Below are positions 43,712 through 51,649 of a stretch of DNA of 56,800 nucleotides, piece after piece (positions within the stretch are counted from its first letter, which is position 1; each line of letters opens with the position of its first letter). Under the pieces are notes generated by a model. The model saw only the letters and a program-made list of their open reading frames with translations, had not been told where the DNA came from and did no database searches. This stretch comes from DASSBR01 sp035708085 (GTDB lineage Bacteria; Pseudomonadota; Gammaproteobacteria; Natronospirales; DASSBR01), in the NCBI GenBank assembly GCA_035708085.1, contig DASSTE010000022.1, forward strand, positions 1 through 56,800, written 5' to 3'. Both the position numbers and the translations under genes were made by a program.

Positions 43712-44086
43712 ATGAAAAGTTACAGTTTTTATAAAACGGCAACCGCTGCCGCGCTTATTGTCTGCATCGGCGGGTTTGCAGCTTCGCGTGCCAGTGCGGC
43801 CGAGACCCTTGCCGACTCGATGAACATTCTGACCCGCGCCGCGGTAGCACAAATCAAAGCAGACCAGATCCGGGACCTGCATAAACAGGCCGCCGCCGTC
43901 ATCGCGGCAGCGCCACAGCCGGTCCGCCGCCATGAGGCGCGCAAGGTAGCTGCCAGCCGCTCTTCCCGGCCGACGGAACGCGCGGTGCTGGATATGTTGC
44001 GTTCAGTCACGGAGAATGCGGCCTTTAATTGGCTACCGGATATCTCGTTGTGGAGCCTGTTGCCGAACGACTTGACCCGGCCGTAA
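43712..44086 (+). CDS. Small secreted protein of unknown function
   Basis: 124 residues. The signal peptide (TAAALIVCIGGFAASRASA) is followed by a mature part rich in Ala, Arg and Gln, probably mostly helical (LADSMNILTRAAVAQIKADQ, HKQAAAVIAAAPQPVRRHE), and a C-terminus with Trp and Leu (NWLPDISLWSLLPNDLTRP). A clear AGGAG lies nine bases upstream of the ATG. I recognise no family. It is directly followed by a GntR regulator, but that gene has its own operon. Confidence 0.72.
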   Translation: MKSYSFYKTATAAALIVCIGGFAASRASAAETLADSMNILTRAAVAQIKADQIRDLHKQAAAVIAAAPQPVRRHEARKVAASRSSRPTERAVLDMLRSVTENAAFNWLPDISLWSLLPNDLTRP

Positions 44087-44098
44087 AGGCACGTGCCC

Positions 44099-44473
44099 AT
44101 GGACCCGAACTGGAACGATAACCAACCTATATACCGACAACTCAGGGATCGGGTTGTGGCGATGATTCTGGAGGACGTGCTGGCCGAAGGCGACGCGCTC
44201 CCTTCGGTCCGCACGGTCGCCGCCGAATACCAGCTCAATCCGCTGACGGTGCTCAAGGGTTACCAGGAATTGGTGGACGAAGACCTGGTCGAGAAGCGCC
44301 GCGGCCTCGGCATGTTCGTTCGCGAAGGCGCGCGCAAGCGGCTGATGAAGGCCGAGCGCGAGCAGTTCCTGAATCGTGAGTGGCCCGAGATCGTGGCGCG
44401 CGTCGGCCGCCTCGAACTCGACTGGCAGAAACTGGCGGCGGATTTGGAAAAGGCCACAGGAGACAAGCAATGA
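44099..44473 (+). CDS. GntR-family regulator, YtrA subfamily
   Basis: 124 residues. A winged helix-turn-helix fills the N-terminus (QPIYRQLRDRVVAMILED, LPSVRTVAAEYQLNPLTVLK, VEKRRGLGMFV) and only a short helical tail follows, which is the YtrA form with no large ligand domain. YtrA regulators usually repress the ABC exporter operon they head, as the gene order here suggests. The stop overlaps the next ATG. Confidence 0.93.
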   Translation: MDPNWNDNQPIYRQLRDRVVAMILEDVLAEGDALPSVRTVAAEYQLNPLTVLKGYQELVDEDLVEKRRGLGMFVREGARKRLMKAEREQFLNREWPEIVARVGRLELDWQKLAADLEKATGDKQ

Positions 44474-45327
44474 CAACGCTGGTCAGCGCACGCAATCTCG
44501 GCAAGCGCTACGGTGATACCGTCGCGCTCGACGACGTCAATTTTCAAATCGACAGCGGCGCGATCGTCGGCCTGATCGGCCCCAACGGCGCCGGCAAGAC
44601 TACCGCCCTCAAGGCGATCCTCGGCCTGACGCGCTACTCCGGCGAACTCGACGTGCTCGGGCGCGACCCGCGCCGCCAGCGCACCGAGCTGATGCAGGAC
44701 GTCTCGTTCGTGGCCGACGTGGCGGTGTTGCCGCGCTGGCTCAAGGTCGCGAACGTCATCGACTTCGTCGCCGCGGTGCACCCGAATTTCCGCCGGGACA
44801 AGGCCACGCAGTTTCTGGCTCGCACCAAGATCCGCCCGGACCGCAAGGTCGGCCAGCTTTCCAAAGGCATGGTCGCGCAACTGCATCTCGCGCTGGTAAT
44901 GGCGATCGACGCGCGCCTGCTGGTGCTCGACGAGCCGACGCTGGGCCTCGACATCCTGTATCGCAAGCAATTCTACTCGAGCCTGCTGAACGAGTACTTC
45001 GACGAGCAGCGCACGATCATCGTGACCACGCACCAGGTCGAGGAACTGGAGCGTATTCTCACCCACCTGATGTTCATCAACGACGGTCGCATCGTGCTCG
45101 ACGAGTCGATGGACGCGATCGGCGACAAGTTCGTCGAACTGCTGACCGGGGCGGAGCACGCCGATGAAGTCCGCGCTCTCGGGCCGATTCACGAACACAC
45201 GGTATTCGGCAAGCACCTGTTCCTGTTCGAGGGGCAAAGCCAGGCGCGCCTCAGGGAGTTCGGCGAGCTGCACAGTCCGAGCATCGCCGATCTGTTTGTC
45301 GCCAAGATGGGGGGGAACCAGAAATGA
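44470..45327 (+). CDS. ABC transporter ATP-binding protein
   Basis: 285 residues. Walker A is LIGPNGAGKTTALKAI, the signature is QLSKGMVAQLHLAL (LSKGM in place of LSGGQ), Walker B is LLVLDEPTLGLDI, and the H-loop is VTTHQVEELERI. The LSKGM-type signature recurs in YtrB-like exporters. Pairs with the permease encoded next (ATGA overlap). Confidence 0.93.
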   Translation: MTTLVSARNLGKRYGDTVALDDVNFQIDSGAIVGLIGPNGAGKTTALKAILGLTRYSGELDVLGRDPRRQRTELMQDVSFVADVAVLPRWLKVANVIDFVAAVHPNFRRDKATQFLARTKIRPDRKVGQLSKGMVAQLHLALVMAIDARLLVLDEPTLGLDILYRKQFYSSLLNEYFDEQRTIIVTTHQVEELERILTHLMFINDGRIVLDESMDAIGDKFVELLTGAEHADEVRALGPIHEHTVFGKHLFLFEGQSQARLREFGELHSPSIADLFVAKMGGNQK

Positions 45328-46244
45328 AAACATTCATCTGGCTGGTGAGGCGCGAACTTTGGGAAAACAAAGGATTCTGGCTGGTGCCACTGGTGCTGAC
45401 GGTACTGCTGGTGCTCGCTTACATCGCCGGCATCGTATATACCTGGGTGCACGGCATCCACGTCGTTATCAATGGGCATCCGGCATCCTCGCTCGCGACG
45501 CTGGCGGCTGCGCATCCGGACGATGCGCGCAAGGGACTGTTCATTTTCTACGTCGTGCTGACGTCTCTCTTTAACGTCGTGCTGATCTTCATGATGGTAC
45601 GTTACCTGCTCAGCTGCCTGTACGACGACCGGCGTGACCGCAGCATCCTCTTCTGGCGTTCGCTCCCCGTGTCCGATACCGCCACGGCGCTGTCGAAGCT
45701 CACCGTGGTAATGGTGATCGCCCCGCTCGCCACATTCTCATGTTTGCTGCTGGCTCAACTGATCGGCACCGGCGCCCTCTCGGCGATCGCGACCCAGTCC
45801 GGCGTCAGCGCGACCGCGGTCGTCTGGGGAGAAAGCCATCTGGGCGGCATCTGGGCCTTCCTGATCGTCGGGTTTCTGGTGCAGTCACTGTGGTACCTGC
45901 CGTTTTACGGCTGGTGCATGATGGCGTCGGCCTGGGCGCGGCGTGCGCCATTCCTGTGGGCGGCAGTGCCGATACTGGTCGGCGGGATCGTCGAGGGCAT
46001 CCTGTTCCAAACCAACTACTTCTTTACGCTGGTGGGACGGCACGCCGCGAGCATCGTGCCGGGGATCGGCGCGAATGTAAACATTGGCGCCACCGAATAC
46101 GTTCATCTGGGCAACGTCGGATTCTCGATGCACACGCTCGCGGCAACGCTCGACAGTGCTAGCATGTGGATCGGCGTCGGCTTCGGCATCGTTTTCGTCG
46201 CCGCGGCCATCGCGATCCGGCGCTGGCGGGCCGAGGACTACTGA
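45324..46244 (+). CDS. ABC transporter permease
   Basis: 306 residues with about six membrane helices (for example LVLTVLLVLAYIAGIVYTWV, FYVVLTSLFNVVLIFMMVRY and IGVGFGIVFVAAAIAIRRW). Opens MKTFIWLVRRELWENKGFW, typical of ABC-2 permeases. It completes the GntR-ABC-permease operon. Substrate unknown; related systems respond to cell-envelope antibiotics. Confidence 0.9.
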   Translation: MKTFIWLVRRELWENKGFWLVPLVLTVLLVLAYIAGIVYTWVHGIHVVINGHPASSLATLAAAHPDDARKGLFIFYVVLTSLFNVVLIFMMVRYLLSCLYDDRRDRSILFWRSLPVSDTATALSKLTVVMVIAPLATFSCLLLAQLIGTGALSAIATQSGVSATAVVWGESHLGGIWAFLIVGFLVQSLWYLPFYGWCMMASAWARRAPFLWAAVPILVGGIVEGILFQTNYFFTLVGRHAASIVPGIGANVNIGATEYVHLGNVGFSMHTLAATLDSASMWIGVGFGIVFVAAAIAIRRWRAEDY

Positions 46245-46267
46245 GATCGAAGAGACAGACTGTGGCC

Positions 46268-46636
46268 ATGAATCGATTTGTCCGCTGCACGCTGCCATTG
46301 GCCGGCGCCGCTGCATTGCTGATGCTGCTTGCCGGCTGTGTCGTCGCACTGGACGGCAGCTCGCACCCCAAAACCTATACGACGGGCCAGTGGATCCAGC
46401 ACCAGGCGCAACAGACCAACGCCGAGCGCGGCCTGGCGAGCCGGGTCGTCGCAGCGATCGACGACGACCCGCTGCTGAGCCAGATGGATATTGACGTCCG
46501 CGTCACCGACGGTGTCGTCACCCTGACCGGCCAGGTCTTCGACCTTGCGACATATGAGCATGCCATTCAGGTCGTCGAGAAGGTCAGCGGCGTTCAGCGG
46601 GTCGTCTCAAGAATTGAACTCGATCTTGGCGAATAG
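46268..46636 (+). CDS. BON-domain lipoprotein
   Basis: 122 residues. The lipobox is LLAGC (Cys24). A BON domain follows (NAERGLASRVVAAIDDDPLL, VRVTDGVVTLTGQVFD, VEKVSGVQRVVSRIEL), a fold thought to bind phospholipid at membranes (OsmY, YraP). It follows the permease by 23 bases and could be part of the same operon. Confidence 0.88.
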   Translation: MNRFVRCTLPLAGAAALLMLLAGCVVALDGSSHPKTYTTGQWIQHQAQQTNAERGLASRVVAAIDDDPLLSQMDIDVRVTDGVVTLTGQVFDLATYEHAIQVVEKVSGVQRVVSRIELDLGE

Positions 46637-46723
46637 TTAAATTCGTGCGCTCGCGCAAAGATTGAGCGGCCATCCTGACGCTACGCTATCGCCGAATGGA
46701 ACACACGCAGCAGGAGGCGCGTT

Positions 46724-46924
46724 ATGGACTGGGACAGAGTCGAGGGCAACTGGAAGCAATTCAAAGGCCAGGCCCGCCAGAAATGGGGCAAGCTCACCGA
46801 CGACGAGTGGGACCAGATCGCCGGCAACCGGGAGCGGCTGGCCGGCAAACTGCAGGAAAAGTACGGCTATTCGAAGGATATGGCCGACAAGCAGATCAAC
46901 GAGTTTGGCCAGAGCCTTCACTGA
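46724..46924 (+). CDS. CsbD-family stress protein
   Basis: 66 residues matching the family over its full length: MDWDRVEGNWKQFKGQARQK and WDQIAGNRERLAGKLQEKYG. CsbD-like proteins are small, hydrophilic and usually induced by general stress. The ribosome site CAGGAGGCGCGTT is strong. Its 3' end overlaps the convergent BON gene by 29 bases. Confidence 0.93.
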   Translation: MDWDRVEGNWKQFKGQARQKWGKLTDDEWDQIAGNRERLAGKLQEKYGYSKDMADKQINEFGQSLH

Positions 46925-47237
46925 GACCGGGCACAGGCGGGTGGCCGATCACTGTCATGTGATCGACCACCCGCTCAACTCCGCTGACCTGGCGCGTGGT
47001 AGCGAGTGCGCGCTGCCGGACGGCCTGGCTCGGCACGAATCCGCTTAGCTTCACCACCCGATCGAACGTGCGGACGTCGATCTTTTCCGCCGGCAGGTTC
47101 GCGCCGGCAAGCTGTGCGTTGACGCGCATGGTGGTCATTGCATCCTGAACATAACGATACGAACCGCCGGTGGAAGCGCAGCCGGCACTCAAGAACAACA
47201 TCACTACCGCAATAGCGGCGATGAAACGGAGTTTCAT
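46896..47237 (-). CDS. BON-domain lipoprotein (convergent with csbD)
   Basis: 113 residues. The lipobox is LSAGC. A single BON-type domain follows (DAMTTMRVNAQLAGANLPAE, DVRTFDRVVKLSGFVPS, TRQVSGVERVVDHMTVIG). The last ten or so codons lie antisense to the end of csbD. The gene starts three bases after the DUF6438 gene, so it is likely cotranscribed with the lipoproteins upstream of it. Confidence 0.88.
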   Translation of the reverse strand: MKLRFIAAIAVVMLFLSAGCASTGGSYRYVQDAMTTMRVNAQLAGANLPAEKIDVRTFDRVVKLSGFVPSQAVRQRALATTRQVSGVERVVDHMTVIGHPPVPGLSEGSGQTR

Positions 47238-47239
47238 CT

Positions 47240-47797
47240 CTATCTCCCGGTTGCGGCGCTGCCCGTGGTCCAACGACGCGTATTCAGAATCTGGTCGATT
47301 TCGACGACGAGTTCGGGGAGAGCCGGCGGTGCGTCCCCGCAACCGTAATCGTAGTGAATAACCTTGGTGCGTTTGTCGCGGGTGACGCCAATCACCACCT
47401 GCGGCTTGCCGCGCTCGGGCGCCCGGCAGCCGGTACCGCCGGGATGGTAGGCGTCGGGGATCGAGAAGAAGTCGGCTCGCACCACCGCCCGGTAGAGTGC
47501 CTGGAGTTGCTGATCGGACAGCGGGACGGTGACGGAGCCGGTGGTCGCCACGTTCTTGTCACCGGCGTACTTTATCTGGTGCGAATCGCCCTTGACCAGC
47601 ACCGCGTAGGCCGTGCAACCGCCGATGCAGGGCTGGTGCTGCAGGAACACCTGAAAACCATGCAGCGCGGCCGGTGGGATGGGCTCCGGCTGCTGGTGGG
47701 CCGCCTGTCGCGGCCGCATGGCAATCCAGTACAAAGCGCCGGCCAACACGATGATGATCGCTACGCGGGCCAGCAGGAAAAACGTGTTGCGCGGCAT
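47240..47797 (-). CDS. DUF6438-type membrane-anchored protein
   Basis: 185 residues. An N-terminal membrane helix (FLLARVAIIIVLAGALYWIA) leads to an exported domain with HQPCIGGCTAYAVLVKGD (the C-x3-C-x-x-Y pattern of DUF6438) and two more cysteine pairs (TGCRAPE, YDYGCGDAPP). The cysteines could form disulfides in the periplasm. Function unknown. Three bases separate it from the BON gene and the lipoprotein gene is four bases upstream. Confidence 0.78.
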   Translation of the reverse strand: MPRNTFFLLARVAIIIVLAGALYWIAMRPRQAAHQQPEPIPPAALHGFQVFLQHQPCIGGCTAYAVLVKGDSHQIKYAGDKNVATTGSVTVPLSDQQLQALYRAVVRADFFSIPDAYHPGGTGCRAPERGKPQVVIGVTRDKRTKVIHYDYGCGDAPPALPELVVEIDQILNTRRWTTGSAATGR

Positions 47798-47800
47798 GTG

Positions 47801-48328
47801 TCAGCGCCCCAGTTCAGCCTGTGCCTGGCGGCGCAGTTCACCCGCGTGTGTGCGAATCGCCGCGGCTTCGCCCGGCTCGAGCGCAACCTTGCGCCCGTTC
47901 AGCGTCTTGACGGCGCGGGTCACGCGGCCGGTGCCGTCGAACGCAATTTGCGCATCGATCTGCGCGGGATGGGGATTGACCACGTCTTCACTGCCCGCGC
48001 TACCCTGGCCGTGAAAGTAGAACAGCCCGCGCGCGTTGTAGTAGTACTTGTTGACGGCGTAGCCCTGGGTGCGCTCGCCGCCCGCCGTCTCCATGATGTA
48101 GCGCACGCGGCCGTGATCGAAATAGGCGTGATAAATCGAGGCGGTGTCCTCGCTCTGCCAGCGACCGGCAACTTCGTGAAGTCGCGGCAGCCTGGCTGTA
48201 ATCGCGCTGACTTCGGCGCGTACCGATTCGGGGCCCGCCGGTTGTGGCCGCACAGGCTCGTGCGGCTGGGCGGCACAGGCGGCCAGCAGCACCACGGCTG
48301 CAATGGGGGCGATGCGGACAAATTTCAT
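47801..48328 (-). CDS. Small lipoprotein of unknown function
   Basis: 175 residues. The lipobox is LLAAC (Cys18). The mature part has HEVAGRWQSEDTASIYHAYF, YYNARGLFYFHGQGS and a basic C-terminal helix. No family recognised. An ATG three codons upstream (48337) is an alternative start. It lies in a tight minus-strand run after the MFS transporter. Confidence 0.75.
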   Translation of the reverse strand: MKFVRIAPIAAVVLLAACAAQPHEPVRPQPAGPESVRAEVSAITARLPRLHEVAGRWQSEDTASIYHAYFDHGRVRYIMETAGGERTQGYAVNKYYYNARGLFYFHGQGSAGSEDVVNPHPAQIDAQIAFDGTGRVTRAVKTLNGRKVALEPGEAAAIRTHAGELRRQAQAELGR

Positions 48329-48342
48329 GGTTGCCATGATAC

Positions 48343-49740
48343 CTAATCCCGCTCGCCCGGAACGAACAGCGACACCACCGCGCCGACCAGCGCGAGGAAG
48401 GCGGCGATGCCGAAGGCGAGCGCAAACGCCGGGCGATGCGGTGCCTGCGTCCCGGCGATGCTCTCCGACTTGATCAATGCTGCGGCGATTTGCGCGCCGA
48501 TGCCGCCGGCGATCAGCCGCGCGAGACTGTTGAACGCCGTCGCGACGCCGGTGCTGCCGACGTCGACCGTTTGGGTAATGAATACGCCGGCCGCACCGAT
48601 CGATAACCCGAAACCGGCGCCAATCACGAACAGCCAGACGGCAAACGTCGCTGCCGCCCCGTTGACCAGTGCGAGCAGCGCCGCACCGACGGCGAGCATG
48701 ACGAGCCCTGCCGTGAACGGCCACTTGCCGCCGTAGCGCCGGCCCAGGATGCCGCCGCTCGGCCCGGCGACCAGCACCCCGACGCCGACCGGCAGCAGAA
48801 ACAGGCCGACGTCGATCACACCGGCGCCGAAGCCGTAATGCACCTGCTTCGCGACCGCCGGTGGCAGGTGCGCCGGCGCCTGCACGAAGCGCGGCACGAG
48901 GAAAAAGGTACTGAACGCGACGTAGCCGGCGAACGCTGAGCCGATGTTCGGCAGCAGCACGCGCGGGTTGGTCAGTACGCTCACCGCGAGCAGCGGCTCG
49001 GGCGCGCGCCGCTCGTGCATCACCCAGCCGGTAAACAACGCAATCGACAATATAAAGATGCCGGCGACCGGCCAGCCGAGCAGCAGCGCTTCGGTCAGGC
49101 CCATGATCAGACAGGCGAGCGCCGCACCGAGCCACGCGACACCGCCCCAGTCGAGTTGCACCGGCGCGCGTTCCGGCGAGCGCGGCACCAGCGCCGCGAC
49201 CAGCGCGGCGCCAATCACGATCAGCACGCCTTCGGCGAAAAATATATAGCGCCACGACAGTGCCCGCGTCAGTTCGCCGGCAAGCCCAAGTCCGAGGCAT
49301 GCGCCGACGCCGAACGAGCCGACCAGCCAACCGATTGCAACACTCAGCTTGTCCGGCGCCTCGTCGCGCATGATCGCGAAGCTCAACGAAAACAGCGCGC
49401 CGCCCACGCCCTGGAGCGCGCGGAAGATCACCAGCGCGACGAAGTTCGGCGCAAGCCCGGCGCCGATCGCGCCGACGAAGTAGATCGCCAGCGTGACCAG
49501 CAGCATGTGCTTTTTGCCATGCAGGTCGCCGAGTTTGCCGATCAGCGGCGCGGCGACCGCGGCGACTATCAGGAAGCCGCTTTCGAGCAGTGCGCTTTGG
49601 GTGGTGCCGGAGCCGGCCATCTGGCGCTGTATGGTGGGGAGTGCCGGCAGGACAGCTGTTTCCTGGAAGGCGAAGCTGCCGGCCATAATGCCGAGGGTGG
49701 CTAGCGTCCGTTGCCACGGGGGGTGGGGTTCGGCAGACAT
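48343..49740 (-). CDS. MFS efflux transporter, DHA2-like
   Basis: 465 residues, about fourteen membrane helices by eye. GKLGDLHGKKHMLLVTLAIY is the cytosolic loop 2-3 motif A, and SFGVGACLGLGLAGELTRAL resembles the antiporter motif C. FRALQGVGGALFSLSFAIMR and the domain duplication fit the drug:H+ antiporter-2 group. Substrate unknown. The start follows GGAATTCA. Confidence 0.88.
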   Translation of the reverse strand: MSAEPHPPWQRTLATLGIMAGSFAFQETAVLPALPTIQRQMAGSGTTQSALLESGFLIVAAVAAPLIGKLGDLHGKKHMLLVTLAIYFVGAIGAGLAPNFVALVIFRALQGVGGALFSLSFAIMRDEAPDKLSVAIGWLVGSFGVGACLGLGLAGELTRALSWRYIFFAEGVLIVIGAALVAALVPRSPERAPVQLDWGGVAWLGAALACLIMGLTEALLLGWPVAGIFILSIALFTGWVMHERRAPEPLLAVSVLTNPRVLLPNIGSAFAGYVAFSTFFLVPRFVQAPAHLPPAVAKQVHYGFGAGVIDVGLFLLPVGVGVLVAGPSGGILGRRYGGKWPFTAGLVMLAVGAALLALVNGAAATFAVWLFVIGAGFGLSIGAAGVFITQTVDVGSTGVATAFNSLARLIAGGIGAQIAAALIKSESIAGTQAPHRPAFALAFGIAAFLALVGAVVSLFVPGERD

Positions 49741-50070
49741 TGAATTCCTTTTCGTTTGTGCCGCCTGCGGCGGCGATTGATCAGGTGCCGGGGGGCGGTC
49801 CGGCAGCCGGTCACTTTCCTTAAGAAAGTAACCAAAGCCACTGCTCCTGTCGCTTGGTCCGAAGCACATCCTGTGCTGCGGACTTCCCGAAGATCGGGCT
49901 GAAAAAGGGGGCCGGAACAGAACTCACGCGTCCCGATCTTCGGCTGCGCTCGATGTCGCAAGAAAAGAGGCCGGCCGTCGTGGCCGGCAAGAACGAGAAG
50001 AAAAACATCGTCATGCCTGCGAAGGCAGGCATTCAGTCAGATTAAAGCCGTTTCAGCGTTGCTGAAACGC
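49741..50070. repeat. Repeat-rich intergenic region
   Basis: No gene in 330 bases, but several palindromes. GCCGCC/GGCGGC lies near 49760; ACTTTCcttaaGAAAGTAACCAAAG at about 49812-49834 resembles dispersed elements of xanthomonads. An 11-base inverted pair is CGAAGATCGGG (49888-49898) with CCCGATCTTCG (49932-49942). A REP-like hairpin is ATGCCTGC/GCAGGCAT at 50013-50032. The latter is of the same type as the palindrome at 17858-17885. Confidence 0.6.
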
Positions 50071-50607
50071 TTAACTCATTTCACCACCGCCACTCTTCCC
50101 TTGCAAAACCGCTTGGACTACCCGCCACTTCTCCAGCTTCTGCGCACGCGTCAGCATGGCATTGGCCGGACTGGTGGACGGCAGCGTTCGGTAATCCAGC
50201 GCTTGCAGGCGCACCGGCAGGTCCGGCAGGACTATTCGCTCATACAGCGCCGCTGCGGTCTTGCCGTTAAAGAATACTGAATGAATACGCGGGCAATGCA
50301 CAAACAGGCCGGCGAAGTTGTTGGCTACTACCGATTCGCGGGCGATGCTGGCGTCGAGGCTGCCGGGTCGGAAGCAGCGGCCGGCGACGTCCCAGAGGGC
50401 GATGCGGTGGCGGCGCAGCTTCGCCAGGCGCCTGCTGTACGGAAGTTCGCGCCCGGCGCCGAACAGCGTACCCATGATTGGCCAGAAGGCGTTGCGCGGG
50501 TGGGCGTAGTACTGTTGCCGGCGCAGCGACTCTACCCCCGGCATCGATCCCAGAATCAGGACGCGGGCGCGGGTGTTGGCCGAGCAGTCGAAGCTTTCGA
50601 CAATCAT
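50071..50607 (-). CDS. Hypoxanthine-DNA glycosylase-type protein (UDG superfamily)
   Basis: 178 residues. The motif LILGSMPGVESLRRQQYYAH with PRNAFWPIM is that of the hypoxanthine-DNA glycosylase (HDG) branch of the uracil-DNA glycosylase superfamily; the partner motif is STSPANAM. It should remove deaminated bases from DNA. The ATG overlaps the stop of the glycosyltransferase gene, so the two are translated together. Confidence 0.87.
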   Translation of the reverse strand: MIVESFDCSANTRARVLILGSMPGVESLRRQQYYAHPRNAFWPIMGTLFGAGRELPYSRRLAKLRRHRIALWDVAGRCFRPGSLDASIARESVVANNFAGLFVHCPRIHSVFFNGKTAAALYERIVLPDLPVRLQALDYRTLPSTSPANAMLTRAQKLEKWRVVQAVLQGKSGGGEMS

Positions 50608-51524
50608 GCCGCGCGCCTGCGGGTGTGAAAGACGGTTTCAACGAACAACATCACCTGCCACAGATTTAGGGCCGCGTAGCGCACGAGCGACAGGCCCCAG
50701 CGCCGGCGCGTGGGCCAGGTCTGCGCCCGCCACGATGCCAGCCAGCTTCGCGCCGCGGCGCGCAGATCGAGACAGCCGTCGGCGCGCGGCCGCGCGTACA
50801 GCGCCGGCACCTGCTGGAGGAAAACGTCGTTTCCGGATTTCCACGCCGCCATGATAAGCGCCATGAACCCGTACACCCGCCACGGTCCGAGCGTCTCGAA
50901 GCGGCGCGCCGAGGTCGTGAGCCGGCCAGGCAGCGTAATCCATTGTCCTTCCGCGAACACCCGCGCAGCGAAATCCTGGTCTTCCAGGAACGTCCTGCTT
51001 TCATCGAAACCACCCAGTGAGTCGAAACAGCGGCGCGACAACAGCATGCCCTGGTCGCCGTTGATCGTGCCGGGCCGGTTGAGCGCGGTCTTGGCTTCCA
51101 TGTAGCGAAACAGCAGGCCATGCCGCGCCCGGTCGCGCTCGAAGCGCAGCGGGAAATGCCCGGCAATGCGGTGGTGCCCGGCGCGAGCTTGCGCAGCGGT
51201 CAACGCGCTGACAGCATCAGCAAGTAGACCGGAATCGTTGAGTTGCGTGTCGGCGTGCAGGAACAGTAGCCACTCGCCTCGGGCCATGCGCGCCGCCGCG
51301 TTCATCTGCGCACCGCGGCCATCGGCGCCCATCACGACCCGCACTGCTGCCGCCAATGTTTGCAATGACCCGTCGGTGGAGCCGCCGTCGGCGACGATGA
51401 TGTCGAGCGTCACGTCGCGCTGTGCGACCAGTTGCGCCAGCAGCTGCGGCAGGCGGACCGCTTCGTTCAATGCCGGAATGCACACCGACACGATGGGCGC
51501 TTCTTCGGAATCGGACCCGTTCAT
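50604..51524 (-). CDS. Family 2 glycosyltransferase (TIGR04283-like)
   Basis: 306 residues, GT-A fold: VSVCIPALNEAVRLPQLLAQ, VADGGSTDGSLQTL, GRGAQMNAAARMARGEWLLF and LHADTQLN (the DxD-like HAD). The TIGR04283 group is linked by annotation to arsenosugar synthesis in some organisms, but no arsenic genes are here, so the product is open. The C-terminal 80 residues beyond the core are hydrophobic at the end (LWQVMLFVETVF). Confidence 0.82.
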   Translation of the reverse strand: MNGSDSEEAPIVSVCIPALNEAVRLPQLLAQLVAQRDVTLDIIVADGGSTDGSLQTLAAAVRVVMGADGRGAQMNAAARMARGEWLLFLHADTQLNDSGLLADAVSALTAAQARAGHHRIAGHFPLRFERDRARHGLLFRYMEAKTALNRPGTINGDQGMLLSRRCFDSLGGFDESRTFLEDQDFAARVFAEGQWITLPGRLTTSARRFETLGPWRVYGFMALIMAAWKSGNDVFLQQVPALYARPRADGCLDLRAAARSWLASWRAQTWPTRRRWGLSLVRYAALNLWQVMLFVETVFHTRRRAA

Positions 51525-51649
51525 GATCGATCCATTCTATCTGCTGCTGTTCACGACCGCTGCTGCCGGGATCGTGGCAGGCCGGGCTCGGAACAAGCCG
51601 GACTTCCCTGCTATAGTCCGCTGAGGAATTCGATATATCGGAGAAAGCC
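51525..51649 (+). promoter_or_regulatory. Spacer between the glycosyltransferase and fadE
   Basis: Divergent start region. A TATAGT hexamer at about 51613 is a plausible -10 for fadE; no convincing -35 box stands 17 bases upstream, and no FadR- or PsrA-like palindrome was found. A 33-codon frame here is not supported as a gene. Confidence 0.3.

Noticed and set aside
49741..50070. Possible CRISPR or phage attachment site suggested by the repeats
   Set aside because: The repeats are different palindromes, not regularly spaced direct repeats, and there is no integrase or tRNA nearby.
51523..51624. 33-codon hydrophobic peptide ahead of fadE
   Set aside because: No ribosome site; it overlaps the divergent glycosyltransferase start and the fadE promoter region.
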